Assembly (NCBI RefSeq): GCF_002454115.1
Contig: NZ_DKIH01000013.1
Location: 319,717-383,716, forward strand
Direction: 5' to 3'
DNA length: 64,000 nt
Source: Sphingopyxis sp. UBA6723
GTDB taxonomy: Bacteria; Pseudomonadota; Alphaproteobacteria; Sphingomonadales; Sphingomonadaceae
Under the pieces are notes generated by a model, which was not told the DNA's origin, ran no database searches, and saw only the letters and a program-made list of their open reading frames with translations. Position numbers and translations under genes: made by a program. Below, one piece after another: positions 18,846 through 28,292 of the stretch (position 1 is its first letter; each line of letters opens with the position of its first letter).

Positions 18846-19640
18846 ATGTTGCGACCCCGGATCATCCCAACCCTGCTCGTCCATGACGGCGGCCTCGTCA
18901 AAACCATCGGTTTCAAAGATCCCAAGTATGTTGGGGATCCGATCAATGCCGTCAAAATCTTCAACGAAAAGGAAGCCGACGAACTGGTCGTTCTCGACAT
19001 TGATGCGACGGCCAAAGGCAAAGCGCCAGACTATCGCATGATTGCGAACCTCGCCGCCGAATGCCGGATGCCACTTTGCTACGGCGGCGGCATCGGCACC
19101 GTTGAGCAGGCGGAGAAGATCATCAGCCTCGGCGTCGAAAAGGTTGCGTTGAGCGCCGCGGCGATCGAGCGCCCGGGCCTACTCACCGAAATCGCCGAGC
19201 GCGTCGGTCGGCAAAGCGTAGTCGCGATCATCGATGTCCGGCATCGCTCCGGCGGGCTGTTTCGCAAAGACAGCTATGAGGTGACAACTCTGAACGCATC
19301 GCGTAGTCACGACATCGCGCCGCTCGATCTCGCGGAAACCCTCGCGCACGCGGGCGCGGGCGAAATCGTGGTGAATTCGGTAGACCGTGACGGAACAATG
19401 ACGGGCTACGACCTCAAGCTGGCTGCCGCCATGCGCGAGCGCATCGACATTCCAATCACCATTCTAGGCGGCGCCGGCTCGCTCGACGACATGTCGGCGC
19501 TTTTGGAAACGTGCGGCACCGTCGGAGCGTCGGCAGGTAGCCTTTTTGTTTTTAAAGGGGCGCTGCGCGCTGTGCTGATCAATTATCCGGTTAGGGAAGT
19601 GAAAGACGCAATCTATGCGGCGGCCCTGCGTCAGCCCTGA
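18846..19640 (+). CDS. hisF: HisF-like cyclase paralogue (WbpG partner)
   Basis: A 264-residue (beta/alpha)8 barrel of the HisF family. It starts MLRPRIIPTLLVHDGGLVK; aligned without gaps to the well-known HisF start, the catalytic Asp11 is Leu here. The second catalytic Asp in VVAIIDVRH and the SVDRDGT phosphate region are retained. Loss of Asp11 argues against true imidazole glycerol phosphate cyclisation and for the HisF2 role with WbpG and HisH. It starts 2 bp after hisH and ends the rightward unit; the next gene is convergent. Confidence 0.87.
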   Translation: MLRPRIIPTLLVHDGGLVKTIGFKDPKYVGDPINAVKIFNEKEADELVVLDIDATAKGKAPDYRMIANLAAECRMPLCYGGGIGTVEQAEKIISLGVEKVALSAAAIERPGLLTEIAERVGRQSVVAIIDVRHRSGGLFRKDSYEVTTLNASRSHDIAPLDLAETLAHAGAGEIVVNSVDRDGTMTGYDLKLAAAMRERIDIPITILGGAGSLDDMSALLETCGTVGASAGSLFVFKGALRAVLINYPVREVKDAIYAAALRQP

Positions 19641-19669
19641 CGGATATTCGGGCCGGTCGACCCGTTCGA

Positions 19670-20926
19670 CTACGTCGCCTTGAGCATCGTCAGGTCTTCG
19701 ACGATCAGGCTCGCCGGATTGGTGCCGATACCTCCTGCTATACGCATATCGATACGCACGACATTGCAATTGGCGGGCAACGGCATAGCCAAGACCTTGC
19801 CCTGCACGACCGACCGGTCGAGCAGGTTGATCGAGGTCTGCCGTGCACCCTTGGCTTTACCCGCAACACAAGTTGCGATCCAATTCGCGCTGCTTTGAAG
19901 ATTTGTCGATCTGTCTCGCACGCGCCAACGAAATTGCGTCGCTGACGCGGGTTTTACCAGTTTGGAGGCGGCTATCCCGATAGTTCCAGAAGCGCCGTAA
20001 AACTCCATGCCTGTACTCTTCGAATTAAGGCTGACAAACGTTGCGCCATAGGCATCGTTGGCAAACGACCAGACAAAAGGTGGATAACCGACAGCAACTT
20101 TGCCATTGACCATGCCGTTTATGTTGCTGAGGACTTCCTTGTTCCCTTTCGGAAGTTTGGGGTAGACCTGCAATGCGACATCGACTGCGCCTTCATTGAC
20201 CATCTTGATCATGAGGGCTGCGTAGGTTTGCTCCAAACCCTCAATGTCGGGCGCTTTGGCCCGGCGCTCAAGCAGCAGCCGACCGACAGGCTCTGCCTTC
20301 GGAAGATTATTCGTCGCCGTAGTCAGCAAGGGTGAGAACCAAGGGTTATTCGCGTGAGCATAAGGCAGCAAGTAGCGTCGACCCTCGGGAGCCACGACAA
20401 TCGCAGCAAGCCGCGGAAGAATTTCTCCCATGGCCGCGGGTTCCGAACGCATGATTAGATCATAGTGTGCAAGGCCAACGCCAATGGACCGACGACGAAA
20501 TGCTTCGTCGGCCAACCACAACTGGACCGCAGCATCACGGCGCGTGATCTTTTGCGCGCGCGACATTGCGCGCATCGCGGCCTCCGTCTTCCCTTGCGCT
20601 TCATAACCTTTGCCGATCGTCCACAGCGAACGAGCCGATAAGGGAGCGTAGGTCAAGCCGGCGCGACCTGAGAGGATTAATCGCTGGGCATCAACCTTCT
20701 TGCGCTTTGCGAACAGGTCGACAACCAAAGCCCGCTGGGAAGTACGCCAGGCAAAGAAACTACCGCCCAAGGGACGGAATGTCTCCAGTGACAAACCGGT
20801 CGCCGCTGCTGACTGCGAGAACGCCAGCACCGACAACAACAGCCCTGCGAACAATGCTACGAAGGTCTTTGGAGTAAAGAAAAGGCGTGTGGAGGTGACG
20901 CCGCTTCCTCGGTCGGCGATCCGCAT
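19670..20926 (-). CDS. Exported TPR-like protein of unknown function in a polysaccharide locus
   Basis: A 418-residue protein with an N-terminal hydrophobic segment (FVALFAGLLLSVLAFSQSAAATG, about residues 22-44) that looks like a signal peptide with possible cleavage near AAA. Residues 60-160 are alpha-helical with TPR-like spacing (LWTIGKGYEAQGKTEAAMRAMSRAQK). The C-terminal 150 residues look beta-rich (GYPPFVWSFANDAYGATFVSL). I do not recognise a named family. Its ATG overlaps the kinase gene stop by 1-3 bp, so it is coupled to the export machinery and may act in periplasmic polymer handling. Confidence 0.75.
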   Translation of the reverse strand: MRIADRGSGVTSTRLFFTPKTFVALFAGLLLSVLAFSQSAAATGLSLETFRPLGGSFFAWRTSQRALVVDLFAKRKKVDAQRLILSGRAGLTYAPLSARSLWTIGKGYEAQGKTEAAMRAMSRAQKITRRDAAVQLWLADEAFRRRSIGVGLAHYDLIMRSEPAAMGEILPRLAAIVVAPEGRRYLLPYAHANNPWFSPLLTTATNNLPKAEPVGRLLLERRAKAPDIEGLEQTYAALMIKMVNEGAVDVALQVYPKLPKGNKEVLSNINGMVNGKVAVGYPPFVWSFANDAYGATFVSLNSKSTGMEFYGASGTIGIAASKLVKPASATQFRWRVRDRSTNLQSSANWIATCVAGKAKGARQTSINLLDRSVVQGKVLAMPLPANCNVVRIDMRIAGGIGTNPASLIVEDLTMLKAT

Positions 20927-23130
20927 CAGCTCTGCGTCCCCTCGTCGTCTTTTTCGCGACCGTAGCCGTAACCGTAGCCGTAGCCGTAGCCGTAGCCCGT
21001 CTGTTTTGCGCTATACTTGGTCAACAGAACGCCGAGAACATGCGCCCGCGAATCGCGCAGGCGTTGAATTGCCGATTGCGATGCACGGACGGCTGTCCGG
21101 TCGGCTTCGATCACATAAATCACGCCCTCAACGACTGTCCCAATCAGCGGTGCGTCGGAAAGACCAAGCATTGGCGGGCTGTCGAGGATGACGTGATCGA
21201 AGCGACTTGCCAGATGCTTGACGAACAGCGCCAGGCGCTCGCCGCTGAGGAGTTCCGACGCGCTCGGGGGCGTCGGTCCGGCAGCAACGAAATACACATT
21301 CGGCGCACCCGTTTCCTGTATCAGAGCCTGCCAGTCATCATCTCCCGCAAGAAAATTCGATACGCCGCGATTGCTCTCTAAACCCAGGCGCGATGCAAGA
21401 ATCGGGCGACGCATATCGACATCAACGAGCACGACCGACCCCGAGGTGCGTCCGAGCACGCGCGCCAGCGAGTAGGCCGACGTCGACTTGCCTTCCGAAG
21501 GGGACGTGCTGGTGAGCGCAATGGTTTTTGGAACACCGTGATCGGTCGAGAAGCTTAGGTTGGTCCGAACCGTCATATAGGCTTCGGAAAGGATGGATTT
21601 TGGATCGTCCATATTCTCGAGTGCGTCTGTGTCCACAACGGGGATCGCGCCGAGAAGCGGGACGTTGAGCTTCGTCGCAACCTGGCTCGGCTCACGCAGA
21701 CTTTCATCGAGGTTTTCGAGGACGAAGATTGTGACCGCAGCCAAGCCTGACCCCGCCAGTAGCGCCAGAATGAGATTCAGCAGCAGCTTCGGCGACGAGG
21801 GGCTCTCGGGCGTCGGTGCAGGATCGACTATCGAGATATTGTTCGTGCCAACACCTGCTACGCCGATTTCCTTGTATCGCTGCAGCAAGGAATCATAGAG
21901 TTGGCGATTGGTGTCTACTTCACGCTGATAAATATTGTACTGAATGCTTGAACGACTTTCAGAGTCCAATTCATTCAGAAGCTCGCTAACCTTAGCGCGC
22001 AATTCCTTCTCGCGCTCCGACGCAGATTCAAAATCCGCCAGATAAGAGTCGCGAACACGTTTTTCTTCGGACGATATCGAACGGTCGAGCGCCGAGATTT
22101 GTTCGCGTAAGGCCTGTGCTTCCGGATACTGGGGCTCAAAATGAACGAGCAGGTCCTGATACTTCGCATTGGCCTCCGCGCGGCGTTGCCGCAAATTGTT
22201 CAGGGACTGATTCTGCATTCCAAGTTGTGTGCTGCCCGGTGATCGGGCCGAGCGCAAACGCGCCTCCGCCTGCGTGCGCTCGGCGGTCGCCTCGATGAGT
22301 ACCCGATTGAGTTGGTCGAGATTGCTCGACGCCAATGTCTGGGTGGTTTGGGTTCGCCCTTCGTTGCTTTGCGTTTCTGACAGCCGCACGATCCCCTGGC
22401 GAGCGGCATAGTTCACAAGATCGCGTTCGGACTGTTCTAGCCTCTCACGAAGCCCCTGCAGCCGCGATTCCAGATACACGCGAGCATCGGCAGTCGAGGC
22501 GAACCGGCGGTCCATGCTTTGCTGCGCGAATTCATTCACCCAAGTCTCCGCAACGAGTTGCGAGATCGCGGGTGATGCGCTGGTATAGCTCACGTCCACG
22601 AGTGCGGAACCGCGCACCGGAGAAATGGAGAGATGATCGATCAGGAGGCCAACCGCCTGTCTTTGCCGACCACGCATGTCGGCAACCGACAAAGTCCCGC
22701 CATCACTCTTGCCCGACAAAAACCCCTCGCCTTCTGGGGTAACGCCGTGCGCGTCGAAAAATGCCTGGTTGGTGGCCAGCCGCAATCGACGCTCAACCCG
22801 TTCGGCCAGCGAACGAGCGTTGAGGAGCGAATATTGTGTCTGATAGAATTCCAGATTGGGCGTTGCATCCTCGCGTTGCAGGCCCTCAACATTGGTCACA
22901 TTTGCCTGCTCGCGAGCAATCTCGATCCGCGATGTCGCCGAATATTGCGGCGTCATCAACATCGTTAATATCGCTCCGATGACAACGGAAACCAAAACGA
23001 TCGCTACCGCCATCCAGAGGTGGCGCTTCAGAGCGTTCCAATATTCGAGCAGCGCAGGTGCCGCCCGGGATCTGGCACCGGCGGCGAATTCATCGCTGGC
23101 CATCTGAGCAGGGGATTCCATGTGGGACAT
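20926..23130 (-). CDS. Wzc-type polysaccharide co-polymerase with tyrosine autokinase domain
   Basis: A 734-residue fused chain-length determinant and BY-kinase. A Wzz-type segment with a first membrane span (MAVAIVLVSVVIGAILTML) is followed by a long periplasmic coiled-coil region, the GNVR-like motif PTPESPSSPKLLLNLI and a second span. The kinase has Walker A SPSEGKST near residue 545, Walker A' VVLVDVDMRRP and Walker B VILDSPPMLG. The tail carries six Gly-Tyr repeats, the probable autophosphorylation cluster. It controls polymer length and export with the Wza-like lipoprotein encoded just upstream. ATG 23130 was preferred over the TTG one codon earlier. Confidence 0.92.
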   Translation of the reverse strand: MSHMESPAQMASDEFAAGARSRAAPALLEYWNALKRHLWMAVAIVLVSVVIGAILTMLMTPQYSATSRIEIAREQANVTNVEGLQREDATPNLEFYQTQYSLLNARSLAERVERRLRLATNQAFFDAHGVTPEGEGFLSGKSDGGTLSVADMRGRQRQAVGLLIDHLSISPVRGSALVDVSYTSASPAISQLVAETWVNEFAQQSMDRRFASTADARVYLESRLQGLRERLEQSERDLVNYAARQGIVRLSETQSNEGRTQTTQTLASSNLDQLNRVLIEATAERTQAEARLRSARSPGSTQLGMQNQSLNNLRQRRAEANAKYQDLLVHFEPQYPEAQALREQISALDRSISSEEKRVRDSYLADFESASEREKELRAKVSELLNELDSESRSSIQYNIYQREVDTNRQLYDSLLQRYKEIGVAGVGTNNISIVDPAPTPESPSSPKLLLNLILALLAGSGLAAVTIFVLENLDESLREPSQVATKLNVPLLGAIPVVDTDALENMDDPKSILSEAYMTVRTNLSFSTDHGVPKTIALTSTSPSEGKSTSAYSLARVLGRTSGSVVLVDVDMRRPILASRLGLESNRGVSNFLAGDDDWQALIQETGAPNVYFVAAGPTPPSASELLSGERLALFVKHLASRFDHVILDSPPMLGLSDAPLIGTVVEGVIYVIEADRTAVRASQSAIQRLRDSRAHVLGVLLTKYSAKQTGYGYGYGYGYGYGREKDDEGTQS
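20960..20995 (-). repeat. Hexanucleotide tandem repeat encoding the Gly-Tyr tail of the Wzc-type kinase
   Basis: Six head-to-tail copies of CCGTAG (one variant, CCGTAA, at 20966-20971) read on the minus strand as GGC/GGT-TAC, giving six Gly-Tyr dipeptides. Because the unit is 6 bp, slippage would add or remove whole GY units without a frameshift, changing the number of phosphorylatable tyrosines. The repeat structure is seen directly; variability is inference. Confidence 0.9.
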
Positions 23131-23161
23131 CAAAATAAAACTCGCAAACCTGGAGCGGGGG

Positions 23162-23932
23162 TCAATTGTTGCTGTCGAGAACGGTGACCAGCGGCGAAAT
23201 CAGCAACGGTACGACGGTTATGAATTGCTGGAGCAGACGACGAGACGGTGAATCCCCGATTACCACCACATCATTGGGGTAAAGGATTGGGTCGGCATAA
23301 GCGCCGCGCCTTATGGCCCCGAGATCGTAAAGGGCAATCATTTGCCGACCATTGACCGTTCGGTGGATCACGACTTCGCGCAGCTTTGCGAATTCGCTTG
23401 CGCCTTTGGCAGCGGCGACAGCCCGCATCAAGGTCATGTCTGCGACCATCGGATAATTCCCCGGTTGCTCGACTTCTCCGTCGATGGTTACGAAGCGACT
23501 GACCGATTCCTGCAGATTGACCGATACACGAGGGTTTCGAACATAGCCCGTGCGCAACTGCTGCGTTAGCCGCTCCGAAGCTTCAGCAATGGTCAGATCG
23601 TTCAGATTGACTGCCCCGGCGATGGGCAAAACGATCGCGCCACTACCGTCAGCCGTCACGCGACGATCGGCGAACTGGTCAATACCCAAGACATCAATGA
23701 TCAGCTTGTCGTAAGGTCCAATACGATAGCTATAGCGTTGTTCGGTACCCAACTGCCCTTCCGGCCCAGGCAACTCGCTGGCTTCCACGCGGGTAATGGT
23801 CGCTCCGCCCAGTCCGCCCGCGGTGAGCCCTTTCGCGCAACCGGTGAGGGACATCAGCACGACTGCAGCCGCCCCTACGAAAGCAGCTTTGGCAGCATGC
23901 TTGAAATCGACCTGCGACATAAACCTCTTCAT
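23162..23932 (-). CDS. Wza-type polysaccharide export lipoprotein
   Basis: A 256-residue outer-membrane polysaccharide export protein. A signal sequence ends in the lipobox LTGC (Cys at about residue 32). The Poly_export region YRIGPYDKLIIDVLGIDQFADRRVTADGSGAIVLPIAG is followed by an SLBB-like segment (FVTIDGEVEQPGNYPMVADMTLMRAVAAAKG). The C-terminus is hydrophobic (LLQQFITVVPLLISPLVTVL), as expected for the membrane-spanning helix of Wza-like pores. It overlaps the upstream ligase-like gene by 4 bp and pairs with the Wzc-type kinase. ATG 23932 is used; ATG 23920 is possible. Confidence 0.9.
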   Translation of the reverse strand: MKRFMSQVDFKHAAKAAFVGAAAVVLMSLTGCAKGLTAGGLGGATITRVEASELPGPEGQLGTEQRYSYRIGPYDKLIIDVLGIDQFADRRVTADGSGAIVLPIAGAVNLNDLTIAEASERLTQQLRTGYVRNPRVSVNLQESVSRFVTIDGEVEQPGNYPMVADMTLMRAVAAAKGASEFAKLREVVIHRTVNGRQMIALYDLGAIRRGAYADPILYPNDVVVIGDSPSRRLLQQFITVVPLLISPLVTVLDSNN

Positions 23933-25353
23933 TTTTGAGCGGTCCTATAGGCGTTAGAGCACCACCCGGCGGCGATCACCGCGAGGAGCATGAGTGACGG
24001 AGCGCGCAGCGGATAGTCGGCGGCGCTATTGAGTGCAAGCATGGCAATAATCGCCATCCCTGCCCTTCCCAATATTTGAGACTGAAAACCGGGACTGTCG
24101 TGCGCCAATTTCCGAAGTTTGATCTGCGACTGCAGGGCAAAAAAGCCGAGCGCCAGTGCCCATAGCACCAATATGACCCCCGGGATTCCTGCGGTCAGTA
24201 GCAGTTCAATGAAATCGTTGTGCGCATGATTGAAATAGGAGGATGCGATCAACTTGTCCGGTTCGAACATCTGATAGGTCTCGACAAAAGTCCCCAAGCC
24301 GCTGCCGACAGGGAAAAACTCTTGCGTTGCCTGCATCACGATCGGGAAAGCAGTCACGCGCAACTCGTCGGTGGGATCAGTCTCGAGCAGTCGCTGAACC
24401 GCCGGCGTTCGCATGGCCACGATCGCGGCACAAACGAGAAGCAACGACACAAGACCGATGCTAATCATCCGTGTCCTTTGTTCCGTTCCCCGTTCGGCCG
24501 ACCTCACGTTGGTGATTGGCGGACGATAGACCCACCAGCTCGTGGCAATGCCCACCGCCGCAAGTACGATGCCGGCACGAGAGCCCGTCATCAGGATAAG
24601 AAGAAGTAGCATCATTCCGGCTACAACCGCGACAGCGCGCTGGAAAGACAGCTGCTCGGGCTTACCCTTAAAAAGAGAGAGATAGGCGGCGATCAGCGGG
24701 AACATGGCGGCAAGAAACATAGCCTGGTGATTGCGATTGGCGAAAAGCCCGACGCTGAAACCATTGTTGGTAATGCGATAGAAATAAAGCGGGCCCTGCG
24801 CCGGCCCGACCGCCTGAAGCATCCCCAATATTCCGCTCGCGAAGCCCAATCCGATCAGAAGCAGCAAAATGCGGCGCTGCCACTGCAAGTCGATCGAAAG
24901 AACCATGATCAAAAGCGCAAAGGGTGCGGCGAGCGAGAACAGCGCATTCCATGTTCGCGCTTGGGCGATGGAAATCGGCTGCCACGGAAGTGCCATGCCT
25001 GCGTCGCGATAGATGGCGGCAATCAACTCGCGGCCGGGCAGCGAGGACCATATCGCAGGCGGCAAGGGAATGAGATGCAACGCGGGCAAGAGAACTACCG
25101 CGAAGGCGAACCACAACAGGTGCCGCCCGTTCTGCAACGCGTCGTGCCAACAGAATGTGATCGCCAGCGTCAGGAATATCATCGAAAAGGGCCGCCATAG
25201 AAGCAGCGAGAGCAAGTCGTCGCGACCACCACCTGCGATCAAAAAACCGATCGCCAGCAAAATGGCGACCCCTATAAAGGTAAATCGACCGGGATTTAGC
25301 TGAGACGCAGAACGCGATGGGGAAACGCGACGTTTTGGCATTATTCTCATCAT
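23929..25353 (-). CDS. O-antigen ligase/polymerase family membrane protein (second copy)
   Basis: A 474-residue protein with about ten to twelve membrane segments. The Wzy_C signature is clear: GSGLGTFVETYQMFEPDKL, then SYFNHAHNDFIELLLTAGIPG, with the HAHND...E pattern seen in exopolysaccharide polymerases and ligases. The start overlaps the dehydratase gene stop (ATGA at 25350-25353) and its stop overlaps the Wza-like gene. Its place beside wza/wzc-like genes suggests polymerisation of the exported polymer. The homologue at 4087 is only distantly similar. Confidence 0.82.
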   Translation of the reverse strand: MMRIMPKRRVSPSRSASQLNPGRFTFIGVAILLAIGFLIAGGGRDDLLSLLLWRPFSMIFLTLAITFCWHDALQNGRHLLWFAFAVVLLPALHLIPLPPAIWSSLPGRELIAAIYRDAGMALPWQPISIAQARTWNALFSLAAPFALLIMVLSIDLQWQRRILLLLIGLGFASGILGMLQAVGPAQGPLYFYRITNNGFSVGLFANRNHQAMFLAAMFPLIAAYLSLFKGKPEQLSFQRAVAVVAGMMLLLLILMTGSRAGIVLAAVGIATSWWVYRPPITNVRSAERGTEQRTRMISIGLVSLLLVCAAIVAMRTPAVQRLLETDPTDELRVTAFPIVMQATQEFFPVGSGLGTFVETYQMFEPDKLIASSYFNHAHNDFIELLLTAGIPGVILVLWALALGFFALQSQIKLRKLAHDSPGFQSQILGRAGMAIIAMLALNSAADYPLRAPSLMLLAVIAAGWCSNAYRTAQK

Positions 25354-27326
25354 TGGTTCGTTGATTTCTTAACTGGCTCGGTCAGATCTTGAGATACGCT
25401 GTCCTTACCCGAAACATAGGGTCTATAATCAGGAACCACCCGGCGCACCACCATCATCGCAGCGTGGACGTCGCCCGCATCCAGAGCACGCGCCATTTCC
25501 TCAAGACAAGAAGATATTTCGGCCCAACTGAGACGATTCTCTTTCGCGCGCATGATACGGCTATGGTCTGTCGGCTCGGGATTATCACCGATCAACAGCT
25601 CTTCATACATCTTCTCGCCAGGGCGCAAGCCGATTTCCTCAATCGCGATATCGCCGTCGGGATTTTCATCGTCGCAAACTGTGCAGCCGGACAGCTGGAT
25701 CATCGCGCGTGCGAGATCTACAATGCGGACGGGCGGGCCCATATCGAGCACAAATACCTCGCCGCCCTTCGCCATCGCTCCGGCCTGCATCACGAGCTGG
25801 GCCGCTTCGGGAATTGTCATGAAATAGCGAGTGACCTCACGGTGCGTCAGCGTTACCGGCCCGCCTCTATTGATCTGCGCTTGAAATCGCGGGACCACCG
25901 ACCCGCTCGAACTCAGGACATTGCCGAAACGCACCGACGAAAAGATCGTCTTTGAGTCGCTTTGGGCTGCCCGGGCTTGGACAACCAACTCACAAAAGCG
26001 CTTCGACGCACCCATGATATTGGTCGACCGCACCGCCTTGTCGGTACTCACGAGAATGAAGCGCGACGCGCCGACGCGCTCCGCCTCCATGCAGCAGTTG
26101 TAGGTACCTATTATATTGTTCCGAAGGCCCGAGATTGGGTTGGTCTCAACCAACGGCACATGTTTGTAGGCAGCCGCATGAAACACTGTCTGCGGACGGT
26201 GGCGTTCCATCATTCGACGCACGGCCGCGACATCGGATACATCTACTAGTTCGGGCACCAACGTGACATTTTCGAAGATCGCCGCTCTCTCTTCCAGCTC
26301 GGACAGAATGCTATAGAGTGCAAATTCCGATTGCTCGACGAGGACCAGCGAACTCGGGCCGCGCGCGATCACCTGGCGGCAAAGCTCGGAACCGATCGAT
26401 CCCCCGGCGCCCGATACAAGCACAATCTTCCCCGATATGGCGCCTCCGAGAAGGGCTTCATCGGGCGGCACCGGATCGCGGCCAAGCAGATCCTCGACGC
26501 GGATGTCCTTCAGATCCCTGATCGAGACTTCGCCGTCGATGATGTTGCCGATGCTCGGCAACGACCGCACCCGAATCGGGTAGTTTTTCAGTCGCTCGAC
26601 GATTTCGCGACGACGCGTGCGCGACGCGCTAGGCAAGGCGAGCAGAATCTCGTCGATGCCAAGTTCACCGATGTATCGGCCGACGTCGGCACTGGAACGG
26701 ATAATGATACCATCAATCCGGTCACCTGCGAGGCTGTGGTTGTCGTCGAAATAGCTGGTCAGGACAAGATGTCCCTCATGGCGAAGGGCAAGTCCAAGTT
26801 GCTGGCCCGCACGGCCCGCACCGTAGATGGCGACGCGCTGCTGGCGGCCACGATGCACGAGATGCAGCACGTCGACCAGCGCATAGCGAATGGCGACGCG
26901 GCTTATCGCGAGCAACATCAACAGAATCATCGGCTGCAGGACGCCGATCGTGCGCGGAACGCCTGCGATCCCGACAAGCGAGAATATCGTCACCGTTGCG
27001 AGCGAGAGAAACAGGCAGGCCATGCCGATGTCAGCAATCGTCCTGCCGCCTGCGAGCCGGATAATCGACCGATAGATGCCGGCTAGGTTCGCAATTACGA
27101 ACCACGCGGGCAGAACGACGGCAATGACGATCAGTACCGGCTCACCGAATAAATTCCATTCGCCGACGCGAATGGAAAAGGCGAGCCAAACCGATACGAC
27201 GCACAACATCGCATCCATCACAAAGGCTATGAAACGCCGTAACGGACGTGGCAAATCGGCCATCCAGCGCAAGAGTGTGACGATATGCACAATCAGAGCG
27301 GGCGAATCCTTGGACTGAAATTCCAT
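25350..27326 (-). CDS. CapD/PglF-type membrane nucleotide-sugar 4,6-dehydratase
   Basis: A protein of about 658 residues with four N-terminal membrane segments, a first nucleotide-binding fold (VAIYGAGRAGQQLG) and a C-terminal SDR dehydratase domain. The SDR has VLVSGAGGSIGSELCRQ, FHAAAYKHVPLVE, and VSTDKAVRSTNIMGASKR, where Met takes the place of the usual catalytic Tyr, as in PglF/CapD large dehydratases. It probably makes UDP-2-acetamido-2,6-dideoxy-4-keto-hexose from UDP-GlcNAc, for amination or reduction to diamino-sugars or QuiNAc. I preferred the ATG at 27326; a TTG at 27383 would add 19 residues. It is coupled to the ligase-like gene downstream. Confidence 0.87.
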   Translation of the reverse strand: MEFQSKDSPALIVHIVTLLRWMADLPRPLRRFIAFVMDAMLCVVSVWLAFSIRVGEWNLFGEPVLIVIAVVLPAWFVIANLAGIYRSIIRLAGGRTIADIGMACLFLSLATVTIFSLVGIAGVPRTIGVLQPMILLMLLAISRVAIRYALVDVLHLVHRGRQQRVAIYGAGRAGQQLGLALRHEGHLVLTSYFDDNHSLAGDRIDGIIIRSSADVGRYIGELGIDEILLALPSASRTRRREIVERLKNYPIRVRSLPSIGNIIDGEVSIRDLKDIRVEDLLGRDPVPPDEALLGGAISGKIVLVSGAGGSIGSELCRQVIARGPSSLVLVEQSEFALYSILSELEERAAIFENVTLVPELVDVSDVAAVRRMMERHRPQTVFHAAAYKHVPLVETNPISGLRNNIIGTYNCCMEAERVGASRFILVSTDKAVRSTNIMGASKRFCELVVQARAAQSDSKTIFSSVRFGNVLSSSGSVVPRFQAQINRGGPVTLTHREVTRYFMTIPEAAQLVMQAGAMAKGGEVFVLDMGPPVRIVDLARAMIQLSGCTVCDDENPDGDIAIEEIGLRPGEKMYEELLIGDNPEPTDHSRIMRAKENRLSWAEISSCLEEMARALDAGDVHAAMMVVRRVVPDYRPYVSGKDSVSQDLTEPVKKSTNQ

Positions 27327-27524
27327 CACATCAGAAACTGCTAAACTCGAACCAAGATGCGTTGGGCCAACCGCATTCGTCAAAACCGCGCTTCAGTGCA
27401 AAGCATTTCCCTGCATAGATCACCGCAGGCACAGCGCCATAAAGACACCGCCAAAGTCAGGCAATCAGATTCCCTCAACATTGCGCATTTTGCGGGCTCG
27501 AACGACAAACTATCCCGGTCCGAC

Positions 27525-28289
27525 CTATCCCTGGGTCTTGAGATACTGGCGTTCGGCCCCTTCCAGCATGACCGCAGTCAACACACCCGATTTGTAGGCC
27601 CCGGTATCGATCCCAATTCGATTGGGCCATTCGTCGACGTCGTCTTGGATCGTATGGCCATGCACAACCATCACACCGTGGTCGCGTTTGTCCTCAAGGA
27701 AATCTTCGCGTATCCAGCGCAAATCAGCGAGGGTTTGATTTTTGAGCGCGATGCCTGGGCGAATACCGGCATGAACGAAGACATAATCGCCGATTTCGAT
27801 AACATCTTCGCCAGCGCCCAGAAATTCGACATGCGCCGGTGGCACCATCGCTGGCAGTTGCTCCGAGACCTCTTCGAATGTCGCCTCTGCCAGATCAATT
27901 GCGCCGTTCCAATAGCTCCGCACGGTCGCCTCGCCACCGATCCGCATAAAATACCGCAGCCGTCGGACATCACCGGTCAGCGCTGCGAGAAAGCATTCTT
28001 CATGATTGCCAATCAGTAACCGCGTGTCCTCGAACTCGTCTCGCAGGCGAATAGCACGTTCAACAACCTCGGCCGACTGAGGGCCGCGATCGATGAGGTC
28101 GCCGAGCAAAATCAACGTGACGTCCGCCGGATCGCGCGCGGCATTGTCAGTGCGGATCAAGTCGATAATCTGCGCGAATAAATCATCGCGTCCGTGAATA
28201 TCACCAATCGCATAGACGCGACGTCCAGAGGGAATGGCGAACGCGGTCGGCGTGGAGGAGGGTGATTTGCTCTTGCGCTTCCAGAACAT
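27525..28289 (-). CDS. Metallophosphoesterase, Ser/Thr protein phosphatase type
   Basis: A 254-residue PPP-type metallophosphatase. Metal-binding motifs are complete: GDIHGRDDL near residue 32, GDLIDRGPQS, GNHEECF, and later VVHGHT. Bacterial relatives dephosphorylate proteins or small molecules, and homologues recur in sphingomonad exopolysaccharide loci. It stands 198 bp upstream (in transcription) of the CapD-like gene on the same strand, so the two may share a message. A perfect 15-base dyad sits directly in front of its start codon. The substrate is unknown. Confidence 0.85.
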   Translation of the reverse strand: MFWKRKSKSPSSTPTAFAIPSGRRVYAIGDIHGRDDLFAQIIDLIRTDNAARDPADVTLILLGDLIDRGPQSAEVVERAIRLRDEFEDTRLLIGNHEECFLAALTGDVRRLRYFMRIGGEATVRSYWNGAIDLAEATFEEVSEQLPAMVPPAHVEFLGAGEDVIEIGDYVFVHAGIRPGIALKNQTLADLRWIREDFLEDKRDHGVMVVHGHTIQDDVDEWPNRIGIDTGAYKSGVLTAVMLEGAERQYLKTQG

Positions 28290-28292
28290 CCG

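Noticed and set aside
18232..19640. Part of a histidine biosynthesis operon
   Set aside because: No other his genes are near, a WbpG-type gene is coupled to the pair, and HisF lacks the catalytic Asp11.
20960..20995. A CRISPR-like array
   Set aside because: Units are 6 bp with no spacers and encode a Gly-Tyr tail in frame; it is a coding microsatellite.
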